A stretch of DNA of 64,000 bases. Origin: JAPXSY01 sp034003585 (GTDB lineage: Bacteria > Verrucomicrobiota > Kiritimatiellia > RFP12 > UBA1067). Shown in pieces: positions 55,254 through 64,000 of the stretch (positions are counted from its first letter, which is position 1; each line of letters begins with the position of its first letter). The notes beneath the pieces are model-generated. The model was given only the letters and a program-made list of their open reading frames with translations. It did not search any database and was not told the origin of the DNA. The stretch lies in contig JAVEYH010000003.1 in the NCBI GenBank assembly GCA_034003585.1, forward strand, positions 1-64,000, read 5' to 3'. The translations under genes and the position numbers were made by a program.

Positions 55254-56623
55254 ACCTGAACCGAAGAGCCTTTCTGCAAAACTCGGTCTGTGCGTCCGCG
55301 TCCGCCGTCTGGGGGCGGCATCCGGCCGACACGCGCCCGCCGGTGACGCCCACCCCCGCCCAGCAGGCCTGGCACGATCTGGAACTGGGCATGTTCTTCC
55401 ATTTCGACATCCCGGTTTACCGGCAGGAGTGGAAGTGGCGCAGCTTCACCGATTTTCCGCATCCCAACCTCTATCAGCCCGCCAAACTGGACACGGACCA
55501 GTGGATGGAGGCGGCCAAGGCCATGGGCGCGCGGTACGCCATCTTCGTGGCCAAACACTGTAGCGGGTTCCTGCAATGGCAGTCGGATCTGTATCCCTAC
55601 GGTGTCCGGCAATCCTCGTGGGAAGGCGGCAAAGGCGATGTGGTGCGCCGGTTCACGGACTCCTGCCGGCGGTACGGCATCCGTCCGGGACTTTATGCCT
55701 CGGTCTCCGCCAACGGGTATCTGGGCGTGGACAACCCCGGCCTCGTGAACCGCGGCAAAGGCGGGGATGACGCGGCCCAGGCGCGCTACGTGGCGACCTG
55801 CGAGCGGATGATGACCGAGCTCTGGACGCGCTACGGCGACCTGTTCGAGATCTGGTTCGACGGCGGCGCCATCCCGGCCGCCAAGGGCGGGCCGGATCTG
55901 GTGCCGATCCTCAAACGGCACCAACCCAACGCCATCGTTTTCCAGGGCCCGGTCGGCACGCCGAACCTGATCCGGTGGGTCGGCAACGAACGGGGTGTCG
56001 CGCCCTACCCCTGCTGGAGCACGGCCCATGCGGGCACGGGCGAGGGCGGCACGGTCGAGAAGGTTTTCGGCGGCCACCCCGACGGCAACCTCTGGGTTCC
56101 CGGCGAATGCGACGTGCCGGTGCGCAACCACGACTGGTTCTGGAAACCGGGAGGCGAGAAACGGCTCTACGCCGATGCGCACCTCATCGAGATGTACTAC
56201 AACTCTGTGGGACGCAACTGTAATCTGCTGCTGAACGCCAACCCGGGCCCGGACGGACTGGTCCCGGAGGCGGACTTCCAGAAGTATGTGGCCTTCGGCA
56301 AAGAGATCCGCCGCCGCTTTGACCGGCCGGCCGCCGAAACCCGCGGCGCGGGCACACTCGTCACCCTGACGCTGCCCCGGCCGCAACCCGTGAATCATGT
56401 GATGCTCATGGAGGAAATCAGCCGCGGGGAACGGATCCGCGCCTACCGTGTGGCAGGCCAGGCTCCCGGCGGCGCCTGGCAACCGCTCTGCACCGGCATC
56501 TCCGTGGGCCACAAGCGCATTCAGACCTTTGAACGGGCCGTCGTGTCCGGCATCCGCCTGCATGTGACCGAAACGGTCGGCGAGCCTCTGATCCGCCGCC
56601 TGGCCGTTTTCGACGTGACCTGA
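55250..56623 (+). CDS. GH29 alpha-L-fucosidase, probably Tat-exported
   Basis: 457 residues; hydrolyses terminal alpha-L-fucose with retention. The N-terminus NRRAFLQNSVCASASA has a twin-arginine motif. The barrel begins WHDLELGMFFHF and contains AKHCSGFLQW and the nucleophile Asp204 in FEIWFDGG. GRNCNLLLNANPGPDG closes the barrel, and a C-terminal beta-sandwich follows. AAGGAG precedes the start, which overlaps the methyltransferase stop. It adds fucose removal to the GH20/GH123-like capacity encoded at 7.7-15 kb. Confidence 0.92.
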   Translation: MNLNRRAFLQNSVCASASAVWGRHPADTRPPVTPTPAQQAWHDLELGMFFHFDIPVYRQEWKWRSFTDFPHPNLYQPAKLDTDQWMEAAKAMGARYAIFVAKHCSGFLQWQSDLYPYGVRQSSWEGGKGDVVRRFTDSCRRYGIRPGLYASVSANGYLGVDNPGLVNRGKGGDDAAQARYVATCERMMTELWTRYGDLFEIWFDGGAIPAAKGGPDLVPILKRHQPNAIVFQGPVGTPNLIRWVGNERGVAPYPCWSTAHAGTGEGGTVEKVFGGHPDGNLWVPGECDVPVRNHDWFWKPGGEKRLYADAHLIEMYYNSVGRNCNLLLNANPGPDGLVPEADFQKYVAFGKEIRRRFDRPAAETRGAGTLVTLTLPRPQPVNHVMLMEEISRGERIRAYRVAGQAPGGAWQPLCTGISVGHKRIQTFERAVVSGIRLHVTETVGEPLIRRLAVFDVT

Positions 56624-56783
56624 GGCGCACGGCCTGCGGCCCCGCGTTACGCGACCGCACCACGCCCGCCGTCCGCCCCATCACCCCGGCAGCCGAGCCC
56701 GGCCAACGCGGGCTGCGGATTTCTCCCGCGTTTTCAATGTATTTCACATCTGGCAAGGTGTGACGATTCCCTAGACTCGGGGA

Positions 56784-58250
56784 CTACCTGTCACGCCGCA
56801 TACCGGTTGGCGCGGGATTCACCGGCTCCGCCCCGGCACCAAGGTCCGTGAACTCATAAGCGCCGATGTCCGGCGCGGCCCCCGACGGCCGCGGGTTGCC
56901 GGTGATGTCAACCGGCGGCGTCCCGGCGGCGGCGCCCCGGTCACGCGCCGCGGAATCCGCGCGAAGGCGGAAATCGCCGGCGTCCGGGGCGACGAATCCT
57001 GCCGCGCCATAGACGTTGTCGCGCTCCCACGGCCGGCCCGCCCCCGCCGGGACATCGAGCAGGTTGCGCTCGACGCGGACGGCCGGGTCATCCAGAACCA
57101 TCCGCGGCTGGTCGCCCCACGAGTTCCGGAAAATGCCGATGTCAAATTCGTCACAGCGGCTGCAGAGGTTGTTCCGGATCACGATGCCGGCGGCGTTCCG
57201 GCTCGACAGCTCGATCCCGCGGCGCGTCCGGTACAGCGTGTTGTGGGTCACGGTGAGATTCGTCATCACCGGATGCCCCGGGCTGCCGTATCCCGCCAGA
57301 CGGATCCCGAAATGGGTGTTGCGGATCACGTTATTGAAGATCCGGATGTTCTCGATGACGCCTGCGGTCTCGGAGGCGATGACGATGCCGTTGCCCGTGC
57401 CCTGGCCGCCGGGTTCCTCAAACGAGGAGAAGATGTCGTGGATGGTGTTTCCGGAAATCTCGATGTCGCGCGCTGTTCCGCGGGCGTCGACATAAATGCC
57501 GAGGCTGGTGCGGTGCACATGATTGCCGACGATCCGGCCGTGGGAGGAACCGTCTTTCGCGTCGATCCCTTCCTTGCGGTAAAGCCCGCCCCGTTTGCCC
57601 GCCAGGCTGGGTAACGTGCTGTGGACGTAGTTGCTCCGGACCTCAAACGTGTCGGTGTACATCAGCGAGATGCTCTCCTGGCCGCCGCGGGCGCAAACGT
57701 TCTGTACCCAGTTGCCGTCGATGATGACCTTCGAGCACCGGTAGGTGAGGATTCCGGACGCGCCGGTGTTGGCGATCCGGTTCTTCTCCAGAATGAGATC
57801 CTCGCACGAGGCGGCGAAGATGCCGGCATCGTTCGCGCCCGCCGTGTTGACAATGCTCAGCCCGGAAATCCGGATGTGTTTCTTGTTGCCGATATCCACC
57901 AGGCCGAGTATGCCGCCGCGCTTGGCCAGCGCGACGCCGGTCCCGTCGATGACCACCGAATGCCCGGGATATGCGGTGTAGGTGATCGGTTTGCCCGGCA
58001 ATCCGGAATGTCCCGGACTCACGCGTTCGCAATAGGTGCCCCGCATGATGCGGACCGTGTCCCCGGCGGTCATCGTCGCGGACGCCTTGGCGATCGTCTG
58101 CCACGGACTCTGCTCCGTTCCCGGGTCCGTGTCCCGGCCTTCGGGACTGACGTAGTATTCCGCGGCACGGGCCCCGCCCCACACCGCAAACGCGGCGATG
58201 ATCCGCCACAGCCCTGATCCCGTTCCGATGGCCCCGCGTGAACTCCGCAT
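56784..58250 (-). CDS. Secreted right-handed beta-helix protein
   Basis: 488 residues. A signal peptide (IIAAFAVWGGARA) is followed by YYVSPEGRDTDPGTEQSPWQ, the DUF1565-type start of many secreted beta-helix proteins. Parbeta repeats follow (HIRISGLSIVNTAGANDAGI, DIEISGNTIHDIF, IRIFNNVIRNTHFGIRLAGY). The C-terminus has DITGNPRP and PDIGAYEF. Such proteins include polysaccharide lyases and glycosidases, but catalytic residues cannot be identified. The ATG at 58250 was chosen over the long upstream frame because the signal peptide starts there, behind GGGGGG. Confidence 0.83.
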   Translation of the reverse strand: MRSSRGAIGTGSGLWRIIAAFAVWGGARAAEYYVSPEGRDTDPGTEQSPWQTIAKASATMTAGDTVRIMRGTYCERVSPGHSGLPGKPITYTAYPGHSVVIDGTGVALAKRGGILGLVDIGNKKHIRISGLSIVNTAGANDAGIFAASCEDLILEKNRIANTGASGILTYRCSKVIIDGNWVQNVCARGGQESISLMYTDTFEVRSNYVHSTLPSLAGKRGGLYRKEGIDAKDGSSHGRIVGNHVHRTSLGIYVDARGTARDIEISGNTIHDIFSSFEEPGGQGTGNGIVIASETAGVIENIRIFNNVIRNTHFGIRLAGYGSPGHPVMTNLTVTHNTLYRTRRGIELSSRNAAGIVIRNNLCSRCDEFDIGIFRNSWGDQPRMVLDDPAVRVERNLLDVPAGAGRPWERDNVYGAAGFVAPDAGDFRLRADSAARDRGAAAGTPPVDITGNPRPSGAAPDIGAYEFTDLGAGAEPVNPAPTGMRRDR

Positions 58251-58284
58251 GTCATCCCCCCCTTTTTTGAGGCTTGGCCTCATC

Positions 58285-58326
58285 CAGATCGCTATCGCCA
58301 TCGGGTTCAGGATCGCCAGGCGATAG
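58285..58326. repeat. Hexamer-periodic tract in the beta-helix gene leader
   Basis: ATCGCT, ATCGCC, ATCGGG, TTCAGG and ATCGCC run in phase, related to the tracts at 19231-19463 and 52068-52123. It sits in the predicted 5' leader. The 395-bp gap 58251-58645 otherwise holds a promoter and an inverted-repeat element, with no gene. Confidence 0.55.
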
Positions 58327-58422
58327 ACGTCCGGTTTCTCGCCCCCGTCCTTCGTCCTCCGTCCTGACAAGCCAACCACCCCAAATCCTCAAAACCAAAC
58401 CAAAACTATACCTTATGTGGGT

Positions 58423-58453
58423 ACAGTACGAAGGGCGGTTGATCCTGTCAACC
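58423..58453 (-). promoter_or_regulatory. Sigma-70 promoter with operator-like inverted repeat for the beta-helix gene
   Basis: Minus strand TTGACA (58446-58451) and TACTGT (58423-58428) with 17-nt spacing. The -35 lies in GGTTGA-TCCTG-TCAACC (58437-58453), and GTACAGTAC overlaps the -10. The arrangement suggests repression by an unknown regulator. Confidence 0.58.
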
Positions 58454-58478
58454 CCTTTCACTACGGGTGCAATTCCGG

Positions 58479-58625
58479 GCATCCCCGTTTCCCTGACTTC
58501 CATCAACGGGTCGCGCAGGGATGCAGCCATTCAAAGGATGAGGCGATGGGCTTCCCGGGTTCGCAGCGAAGCGTCACACGTTTCCGTACACGGGGAACCG
58601 GGCGGAGTCAGGGAGACGGGGATGC
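58479..58625. repeat. 147-bp element bounded by 20-bp inverted repeats
   Basis: GCATCCCCGTTTCCCTGACT (58479-58498) and the complement of 58606-58625 match at 19 of 20 positions. An inner pair, CCCGGGTTC and GAACCGGG, is nested within. No open frame of note lies inside. It could be a MITE-like transposon remnant or a structured RNA/terminator downstream of the efflux operon. Confidence 0.7.
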
Positions 58626-58645
58626 GTCCCCACACGCTCAGCCTG

Positions 58646-61600
58646 TCACTCGATTGCCCCGCCGTTCTCCGGTTCGGCCGTCGGCAGGGCGGCCCAGCCG
58701 CCGCCCAGCGCCTTGTACACGCGGATCAGATGCTGGGTGATCGCACCCTCGCTGAGCGTCACCGCCTCTTCGAAAGCGAGCAGCGAACGTTGCGCGTCGA
58801 GCACGGCGTTGAAGTCGGCCAAGCCGTTCGCATACCGATTTTGCGCCAGCGCGACCGCGTCGCGCGCCGCGCGGGCCGCCTTGCGCAGCGCCTCGCAGCG
58901 CGCGAACTCGCGTCCGTAAGCCGCCAAAGCGTCGCGCAGCTCGCGCACCGCCTCGAGCACGGTCTGTTCATAGGCCGCCAGCGCCTGCTCCTGCAGCGCG
59001 TTCTGCACCTCGATATTGGCGCGGATCGAGCCGCCGCGGAAAACCGGCCAGACGACCGACGGGCTGATCCCGAAGAAACGGCTTCCGGACTCGAGGAAAG
59101 TCCCCTCTTCCAGCGACTCGAGACCGACCGAACCGGTCAGCCGGAAGGTCGGGTACCGGTCCGCCTCGGCCACGCCGACACGGGCCGTCTGTGCGGCCAG
59201 CCGCCGTTCGGCGGCGCGCACGTCCGGACGGCGGCGCAACAGGTCGGCCGGAATGCCCAGCACCACGCGCGGCGCGGCGGCGGGGATCGGCGCGGCGGCC
59301 GTCAGGGCGGCATCCAGCTCGCCCGGCATGATGCCGGTCAGCACCGCCAGCGCGTTGCGCGCAGCCTCCTCCTCGCTCAGCAGACCGGGGATCGAGGCGC
59401 GCGTGCGCTCCAGGTTGTAGCGCGCCTGCTCGACGGCCAGCGCGTCACTGATCCCGGCCTTGGCGCGCGAATCCACCAGGTCAAGCGTGTCCGCCTGCAC
59501 CGCCAGATTGGTGCGGGCGACCGCCAGCAGCTGGCGCACGGTCTGAAGCTGCGTGTAGGCGCGCGCGGTTTCCGCCGCCACACTAACCCACACGTTTTCC
59601 AATGTCGCGACCTGCGCTTCAAACTCTGCCTGGGCGGCCTCGATGGCGCGGCGCCGGCGCCCGAAAAGATCGAGCTCCCAGGAGGCGTCGAACCCCGCCG
59701 TGTAGAAGTCGCCTTTGCCCGGCGCACCCGCGTTGTCGCTGTTGCGGAAGCGGCGGTAGGCGCCGGCGGCGTCCACCTCCGGCAGGAGCCCGGCGCGGCT
59801 GATGCCCAGCCGGGCGCGCGCCTCGCGCAGGCTGGCCACGCCGCCCCGCAGCGTGCGGTTGGCGCACAGCGCGCGGCCCACCAACTGGGTCAGCGCCGGA
59901 TCGCCGAACACGGTCCACCACGCGGCGGCCTCCGCGCTGTCGATGGCCGCGCCGCCGATGGCCTGCGGCAACGGCGCGGCAGGCGGCGCATTCTCCGGTA
60001 CCTGATAATCCGGGCCCACGGCCCGGCAGCCGGCCAGCAGCGTCAGCAGCACCGCCACCGTCGCGGCCGTCTTCGCCGCCGCCGGGTTCGGCCCGCGCCG
60101 GACGAGCCGCTTGATCCATTCACGCCAGGTCTGGAAGAAAGCGTAGAGGCCGGGCACCAGGATGATGCCGAACACCGTGGCCGCGATCATGCCCGCGAGG
60201 GTGGTGACGCCGATCGCGCGCCGGCTGGCCGCGCCCGCGCCGGTCGCATACACCATCGGCAGCACGCCCAGCACGAAGGTCAGCGCCGTCATCAGCACCG
60301 CGCGGTAACGCTGCCCCGCGCCCTCGGCCGCCGCGGCCACGATGGGCTCGCCCTCTTCGCGCCGCACCTTGGAAAACTCCACGATCAGGATCGCGTTCTT
60401 ACTGGCCAGCGCGATCAGCAGGATCAGGCCGAGCTGCGCGTAGATGCTGAGCGACATCCCCAGCATTCTCAGCCCGAACAGCGCGCCGGCCATGGCCACG
60501 AAGATCGAGAACATCACCGGCATCGGGATGGTCCAGCTCTCGTACTGCGCCACCAGGAAGAGATAACCGAAAACCAGCGCCGCGATCATGAGCAGCACCG
60601 TCTGCCCCGAGGCGCGCTGCTCCTGAAAACTCAGCCCCGACCATTCGAACGCGTACTGTTTGGGAAGCGTCCGCTTGGCGACCTCGTTGATCCGCGCCAT
60701 CACCTCGCCGCTGCTGGCGCCCGGCACAAGCTGCGCCGTGATGCCCGCGCTCGGGAAGAGGTTGTAGCGCGGATAGAGCCGGGGACCGACCTGATTCTCC
60801 AGCGAGACCAGACTGCCCAACGGCACCATGGCGCCGCGCGAGCTGCGTACGTACAGCTTGAGCGCGTCGTCCGGCGTGCGGCGCCCAGCCCAATCCGACT
60901 GGATGATCACCTGGTTGACCTGCGTGTCCAGATTGACGTCGTTCACATAGAGCGAGCCGAAATAGTTCTGCAGGGTGGAGAACACCTTGGCGACCGGCAC
61001 ATCCAGCATCTCGCATTTGAGCCGGTCCACGTCCATGCGGATCGAGGGGGTCTTGGCCGTGAACCCGCTGAACGCGAAGAGCACGCCCGGCACACGGTTG
61101 ATCTCACCCAGGAACTGCTGGAGCACCGCGTCCAGTTTCGCGGGGTCGCTTTCCGTCAGGGCCTGCAGCCGGATATCGAGCCCGGAGTTCGCGCCCAGAC
61201 CGGGAATGGAAGGCGGCATGAAGAAGTTCAGCTCCGCCCCGGTGATGGACGCGCTCCGGCCGCGGATCGTGTTCATGATCGCGGCGGCCTGGAGGTCGGG
61301 CGCGTGGCGCTCCGCCCAGTGCGTCAGCCCGATGATCACGAAGCCCACGCTCTCCGCGCGTCCGCCCATCATGCTGAACCCGGTGATCGCCTGCACGAAC
61401 TGCACGCCGGGCACGTCGCGGGCGACATCGCTGACCGCGTACATGATCTCTTCGGTCCGCGCCTTGGCCGCGCCTTCCGGCAGCCGCACATCCGCGAAGA
61501 CCACCCCCTGGTCCTCATCCGGCAGAAAGGAGGAGGGCGTCTGCTTGAACCACACCCACGTCAGCAGGATCGTGCTGAAAAGCAGCAGGGCCGTCAGGGT

Positions 61601-63202
61601 CAGGCGACGGGCCAGAAACACGGCAAGGGAGACGTACCCCCGCCGGCTGCGGTCGAGCGTCGCGTTGAACCAGCCGAGCGGTCCGCGGCGGTGCATCTTG
61701 GGCGGGTTCAGCATGGTCGCGCAGATCGCGGGACTGAGGGTCAGCGCGTTGAGCGTCGAGAAACAGATCGCGACCGACATGGTCACCGCGAACTGCTGGT
61801 ACACCTTGCCGGTGATGCCGGGAATGAACGCCACCGGCACGAAGATCGCGAGCAGCACCAGCGTCGTGGCGATCACGGCGCCGGTCACCTCTTTCATCGT
61901 CAGAGAGGTCGCCGCCTTGCGGTCCATGCCGCGCGTCTCCATCAGGTACTGCACGCGCTCCACCACCACGATCGCGTCATCCACGATCGACCCGATCGCC
62001 AGCACCAGGCCGAAGAGCGTCAGCGTGTTGATGCTGTACCCGAACGCCTTCATCACCGCGAAGGTGGAGAGCAGCGAAACCGGAATCGTGAGCATCGGCA
62101 CCAGCGTCGCGCGCCAGTCTTGCAGGAACAGATAGCAGACGAAAACGACCAGCACGAAGGTCAACAGCAGCGTGGAAACGATCTCGCGGATGCTGGACCG
62201 CACGAACTTGGTGGCGTCGTACGCGGTCAGCATCTCCATGTCCTCCGGCATGCGTTCGCGCAGGCGCGCCAACTCGCGCTGCACGTCGTCCATCGCCTCG
62301 ATCGCGTTGCTGCCGGGTTTCTGCGCGACCGCGATCGACACGGAATCCGCGCCGTTGTAAATGCTGCTGAACCCGTAATTGCTTTCACCCAGCTCAATCT
62401 TCGCCACATCCTTGAGCCGGACCACGCCGCCCTGTTCTTCGGTGCGGACGACGATCTCGCGGAACTCTTCCGGCTCGTTCAGCCGGCCCTGCGTCTGGAG
62501 CGTCAGGACCCGCTTGATCTCGCCGGGATTGGGCGACACGCCGGCCGAGCCCAGGGCCGCCTGGACGTTCTGACTCTGGATGGCCTGGACCACCGCATCG
62601 ACGCCCAGGCCCAGCGCGGCCAGACGTTCGGCGTCGAGCCACACGCGCATGCTGCGCTTGGGCCCGTAGACCGTGGCGTCGCCCACGCCCGGCACGCGCG
62701 CGAGCACATTCCGGATGTGGTTGTAGATATAGTCCGAGAGCGCCAGCCGGTCGAAGGTCCCGTTGGGTGAACGCAGCGTCAGGAAGCCCAGCATGTCCGA
62801 AGAGCGCGTGTACACCGAGACGCCCTGCTTGGTGACCTCTTCCGGCAGCCGCGGCGTGGCCTGCTGCACGCGGTTCTGGACCTTGACCATGTCGAGGTCC
62901 AGATTGGTCCCGATCTCAAAGGTCACCGTCAGGTTGTAGTTGCCGGAATCGTCGCAGTCCGAGGCCATGTACAGCATGTCATCCACGCCGTTGATCTCCT
63001 CCTCAAGCGGGATCGCGACCGTGTTGGCCAGATCGCGCGCGTTGGCCCCCGGGTACCGGGCCCGCACCGAAACCTGGGGCGGCGTCACCTGGGGATACTG
63101 CGTGATCGGCAGGGTTTTGACCGCCAACGCCCCGGCAAGGGTCAGCACGATCGAGATGACCAGCGCGAACCGGGGGCGTTCGATAAAGACATCCGAGATC
63201 AT
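58646..63202 (-). CDS. RND multidrug efflux pump fused to a NodT/TolC-type outer-membrane factor
   Basis: 1,518 residues. Residues 1-~1040 are a complete HAE1/AcrB-type pump: MISDVFIERPRFALVISIVL start, PITQYPQVTPPQV, proton-relay Asp pair in GSIVDDAIVVVERV, and the final helices IAATVFGIILVPGLYAFF. After a basic stretch (EWIKRLVRRG) comes a hydrophobic segment ending in the lipobox LLAGC (Cys1059). A full NodT-type factor follows (VGPDYQVPENAPPAAP, ELDLFGRRRRAIEAAQAEFE, LRRRPDVRAAERRLAAQ). No stop codon or good internal start separates them. Signal peptidase II could cut at Cys1059 and release the outer-membrane part. ATG overlaps the adaptor stop. Confidence 0.9.
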   Translation of the reverse strand: MISDVFIERPRFALVISIVLTLAGALAVKTLPITQYPQVTPPQVSVRARYPGANARDLANTVAIPLEEEINGVDDMLYMASDCDDSGNYNLTVTFEIGTNLDLDMVKVQNRVQQATPRLPEEVTKQGVSVYTRSSDMLGFLTLRSPNGTFDRLALSDYIYNHIRNVLARVPGVGDATVYGPKRSMRVWLDAERLAALGLGVDAVVQAIQSQNVQAALGSAGVSPNPGEIKRVLTLQTQGRLNEPEEFREIVVRTEEQGGVVRLKDVAKIELGESNYGFSSIYNGADSVSIAVAQKPGSNAIEAMDDVQRELARLRERMPEDMEMLTAYDATKFVRSSIREIVSTLLLTFVLVVFVCYLFLQDWRATLVPMLTIPVSLLSTFAVMKAFGYSINTLTLFGLVLAIGSIVDDAIVVVERVQYLMETRGMDRKAATSLTMKEVTGAVIATTLVLLAIFVPVAFIPGITGKVYQQFAVTMSVAICFSTLNALTLSPAICATMLNPPKMHRRGPLGWFNATLDRSRRGYVSLAVFLARRLTLTALLLFSTILLTWVWFKQTPSSFLPDEDQGVVFADVRLPEGAAKARTEEIMYAVSDVARDVPGVQFVQAITGFSMMGGRAESVGFVIIGLTHWAERHAPDLQAAAIMNTIRGRSASITGAELNFFMPPSIPGLGANSGLDIRLQALTESDPAKLDAVLQQFLGEINRVPGVLFAFSGFTAKTPSIRMDVDRLKCEMLDVPVAKVFSTLQNYFGSLYVNDVNLDTQVNQVIIQSDWAGRRTPDDALKLYVRSSRGAMVPLGSLVSLENQVGPRLYPRYNLFPSAGITAQLVPGASSGEVMARINEVAKRTLPKQYAFEWSGLSFQEQRASGQTVLLMIAALVFGYLFLVAQYESWTIPMPVMFSIFVAMAGALFGLRMLGMSLSIYAQLGLILLIALASKNAILIVEFSKVRREEGEPIVAAAAEGAGQRYRAVLMTALTFVLGVLPMVYATGAGAASRRAIGVTTLAGMIAATVFGIILVPGLYAFFQTWREWIKRLVRRGPNPAAAKTAATVAVLLTLLAGCRAVGPDYQVPENAPPAAPLPQAIGGAAIDSAEAAAWWTVFGDPALTQLVGRALCANRTLRGGVASLREARARLGISRAGLLPEVDAAGAYRRFRNSDNAGAPGKGDFYTAGFDASWELDLFGRRRRAIEAAQAEFEAQVATLENVWVSVAAETARAYTQLQTVRQLLAVARTNLAVQADTLDLVDSRAKAGISDALAVEQARYNLERTRASIPGLLSEEEAARNALAVLTGIMPGELDAALTAAAPIPAAAPRVVLGIPADLLRRRPDVRAAERRLAAQTARVGVAEADRYPTFRLTGSVGLESLEEGTFLESGSRFFGISPSVVWPVFRGGSIRANIEVQNALQEQALAAYEQTVLEAVRELRDALAAYGREFARCEALRKAARAARDAVALAQNRYANGLADFNAVLDAQRSLLAFEEAVTLSEGAITQHLIRVYKALGGGWAALPTAEPENGGAIE

Positions 63203-64000
63203 TTCCGGGGGGCCTCCTTCGCCGCCGCGACCTTCACCGGCTGTCCGGGAATCACCTTTTGAACGCCTTGCACCACCACGCGCTCTCCCGGCTTGACACC
63301 AGACCGCACCGCGACGCGCCCGTCCGCCATCGCGCCGGTGGAGACGGGACGGCGCTGCGCGACCTCGGCATCATCGACCACATAGACAAAGCTTCCCTCG
63401 CGGTCGGTCAGCAGCGCCTCCTGCGGCACCACCGGGAGCTTCGGCGCGTCGGCGAGATCGACCAGCACGGTCACATACCCGTCCGGCACCAGCAGCCCCC
63501 GCGCGTTGGGAAACCGCGCGCGCACCGACAGGGTCGCCGTATCGGCCGACATCGTGTTGTCCTCGAAATCGCGCGCGCCGACCGTGTCCGACACGGTGCC
63601 GGTGGGCAGGCGGTACCGGATGCGCAGCGCATCCCGCACCCGTTCCGTGCCGTGCCGCTCGATCGCCCGGAGATAGTCCTTGTCGGTCACCGAAAAGGCC
63701 ACGCGGATGGGGTCCGTCTGCACGATCCGCACCAGCGGCCCCAGCGACGGCGCGACGTAATCGCCCACGTTGGCGACGGTCCGGCCGATGCGCCCGCCGA
63801 TCGGGGCGGTCATCCGCGTGTGCTTGAGGTCGATTTCCGCCAGCGCCAGATTCGCCACCGCCTGCTTCACCGCCGCGCGTCCCTGCGCCACATCGCTGCG
63901 CGCGGTGTCGAGGTCCGTCTGGGTGATGGCGCGCGCGTCCGACTGCTCCAGCCGCCGCAGATAACGCTCGGCCCGGTCGAGCGCCGCTTCGGCCTGACCG
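63199..64000 (-). CDS. RND efflux periplasmic adaptor (HlyD/AcrA family), 5' end outside the window
   Basis: The visible C-terminal 266 residues run in frame to the window edge. They include the end of the coiled-coil hairpin (SDVAQGRAAVKQAVANLALA), the lipoyl half-motif TAPIGGRIGRTVANVGDYV, the beta-barrel domain (VRIVQTDPIRVAFSVTDKDY) and the membrane-proximal domain (SGVKPGERVVVQGVQKVIPG). It bridges pump and outer-membrane factor. Its stop overlaps the start of the fused pump gene (ATGA), so the two are coupled in one minus-strand operon. Confidence 0.93.
   Translation of the reverse strand, partial: GQAEAALDRAERYLRRLEQSDARAITQTDLDTARSDVAQGRAAVKQAVANLALAEIDLKHTRMTAPIGGRIGRTVANVGDYVAPSLGPLVRIVQTDPIRVAFSVTDKDYLRAIERHGTERVRDALRIRYRLPTGTVSDTVGARDFEDNTMSADTATLSVRARFPNARGLLVPDGYVTVLVDLADAPKLPVVPQEALLTDREGSFVYVVDDAEVAQRRPVSTGAMADGRVAVRSGVKPGERVVVQGVQKVIPGQPVKVAAAKEAPRK

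Noticed and set aside
58479..58625. Retron or diversity-generating element suggested by the inverted repeats
   Set aside because: No reverse transcriptase gene is present in the window, and no template/variable repeat pair was seen; MITE-like or RNA element is the simpler view.
58274..62770. A 1,498-codon open frame on the plus strand opposite the efflux gene
   Set aside because: It is antisense to a clearly recognisable RND/outer-membrane-factor gene. Its translation is rich in R, H, G and A with no domain, as expected for the complement of GC-rich codons.

Overview
The window is GC-rich bacterial DNA from a diderm with long, tightly packed genes. There are lipoboxes, a secretin, an RND pump with an outer-membrane factor, twin-arginine and ordinary signal peptides, and secreted glycan-active enzymes. 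Flg_new/InlB-B-type repeats, DUF1080 and DUF4091 families, and prepilins with a short KGFTLVE leader suggest the PVC group, most likely Kiritimatiellota, Lentisphaerota or Verrucomicrobiota. No rRNA or marker gene is present, so this placement is inference.

Layout. (1) 1-4.7 kb: tRNA-Ser(GCU); a minus-strand operon of a membrane protein with a degenerate spermidine-synthase-like fold and TPRs, the kinase SrkA and a glycine-zipper lipoprotein; a divergent Cys-rich protein. (2) 4.8-7.7 kb: pyruvate phosphate dikinase. (3) 7.7-15.3 kb: two divergent glycan-degradation operons (SGNH/DUF1080 and GH20 on minus; GH123-like, UDP-glucuronate decarboxylase and a hyaluronidase-like enzyme on plus). (4) 15.5-52 kb: a large type IV pilus locus with a hybrid histidine kinase, pilB, pilC, a sigma-54 response regulator, the major pilin, a minus operon of minor pilins and partial kinases, pilMNOPQ, a 2,224-residue repeat protein, a pilT with a TPR tail, a PAS protein, an HU/zinc-ribbon fusion and a second minor-pilin set. 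(5) 52-58.3 kb: an NYN-domain nuclease, an RsmC-like methyltransferase, a GH29 fucosidase and a beta-helix protein. (6) 58.6-64 kb: an efflux operon in which the RND pump and the outer-membrane factor are one polypeptide, and the periplasmic adaptor runs off the window edge.

The most coherent signal is regulatory. Seven sequences with the -24/-12 layout of sigma-54 promoters lie in the intergenic starts of the pilus locus: before the hybrid kinase, pilB, the major pilin, the minor-pilin operon, pilM, the PAS protein and the HU/zinc-ribbon protein. A sigma-54 activator (22597-23976) is encoded among them and has its own sigma-70-like promoter. Four of these promoters form two divergent pairs. 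The set defines a candidate local regulon. It includes kinase-like proteins without ATPase domains and a 14-residue motif shared by two of the proteins.

Other points for follow-up are the RND/outer-membrane-factor fusion with an internal lipobox, a homologous hexamer-periodic intergenic element found at two distant places, a tandem palindromic REP-like pair, and a 147-bp element bounded by 20-bp inverted repeats. No prepilin peptidase, CRISPR array, phage gene or transposase gene was recognised. All calls come from reading the sequence; no database search was run.
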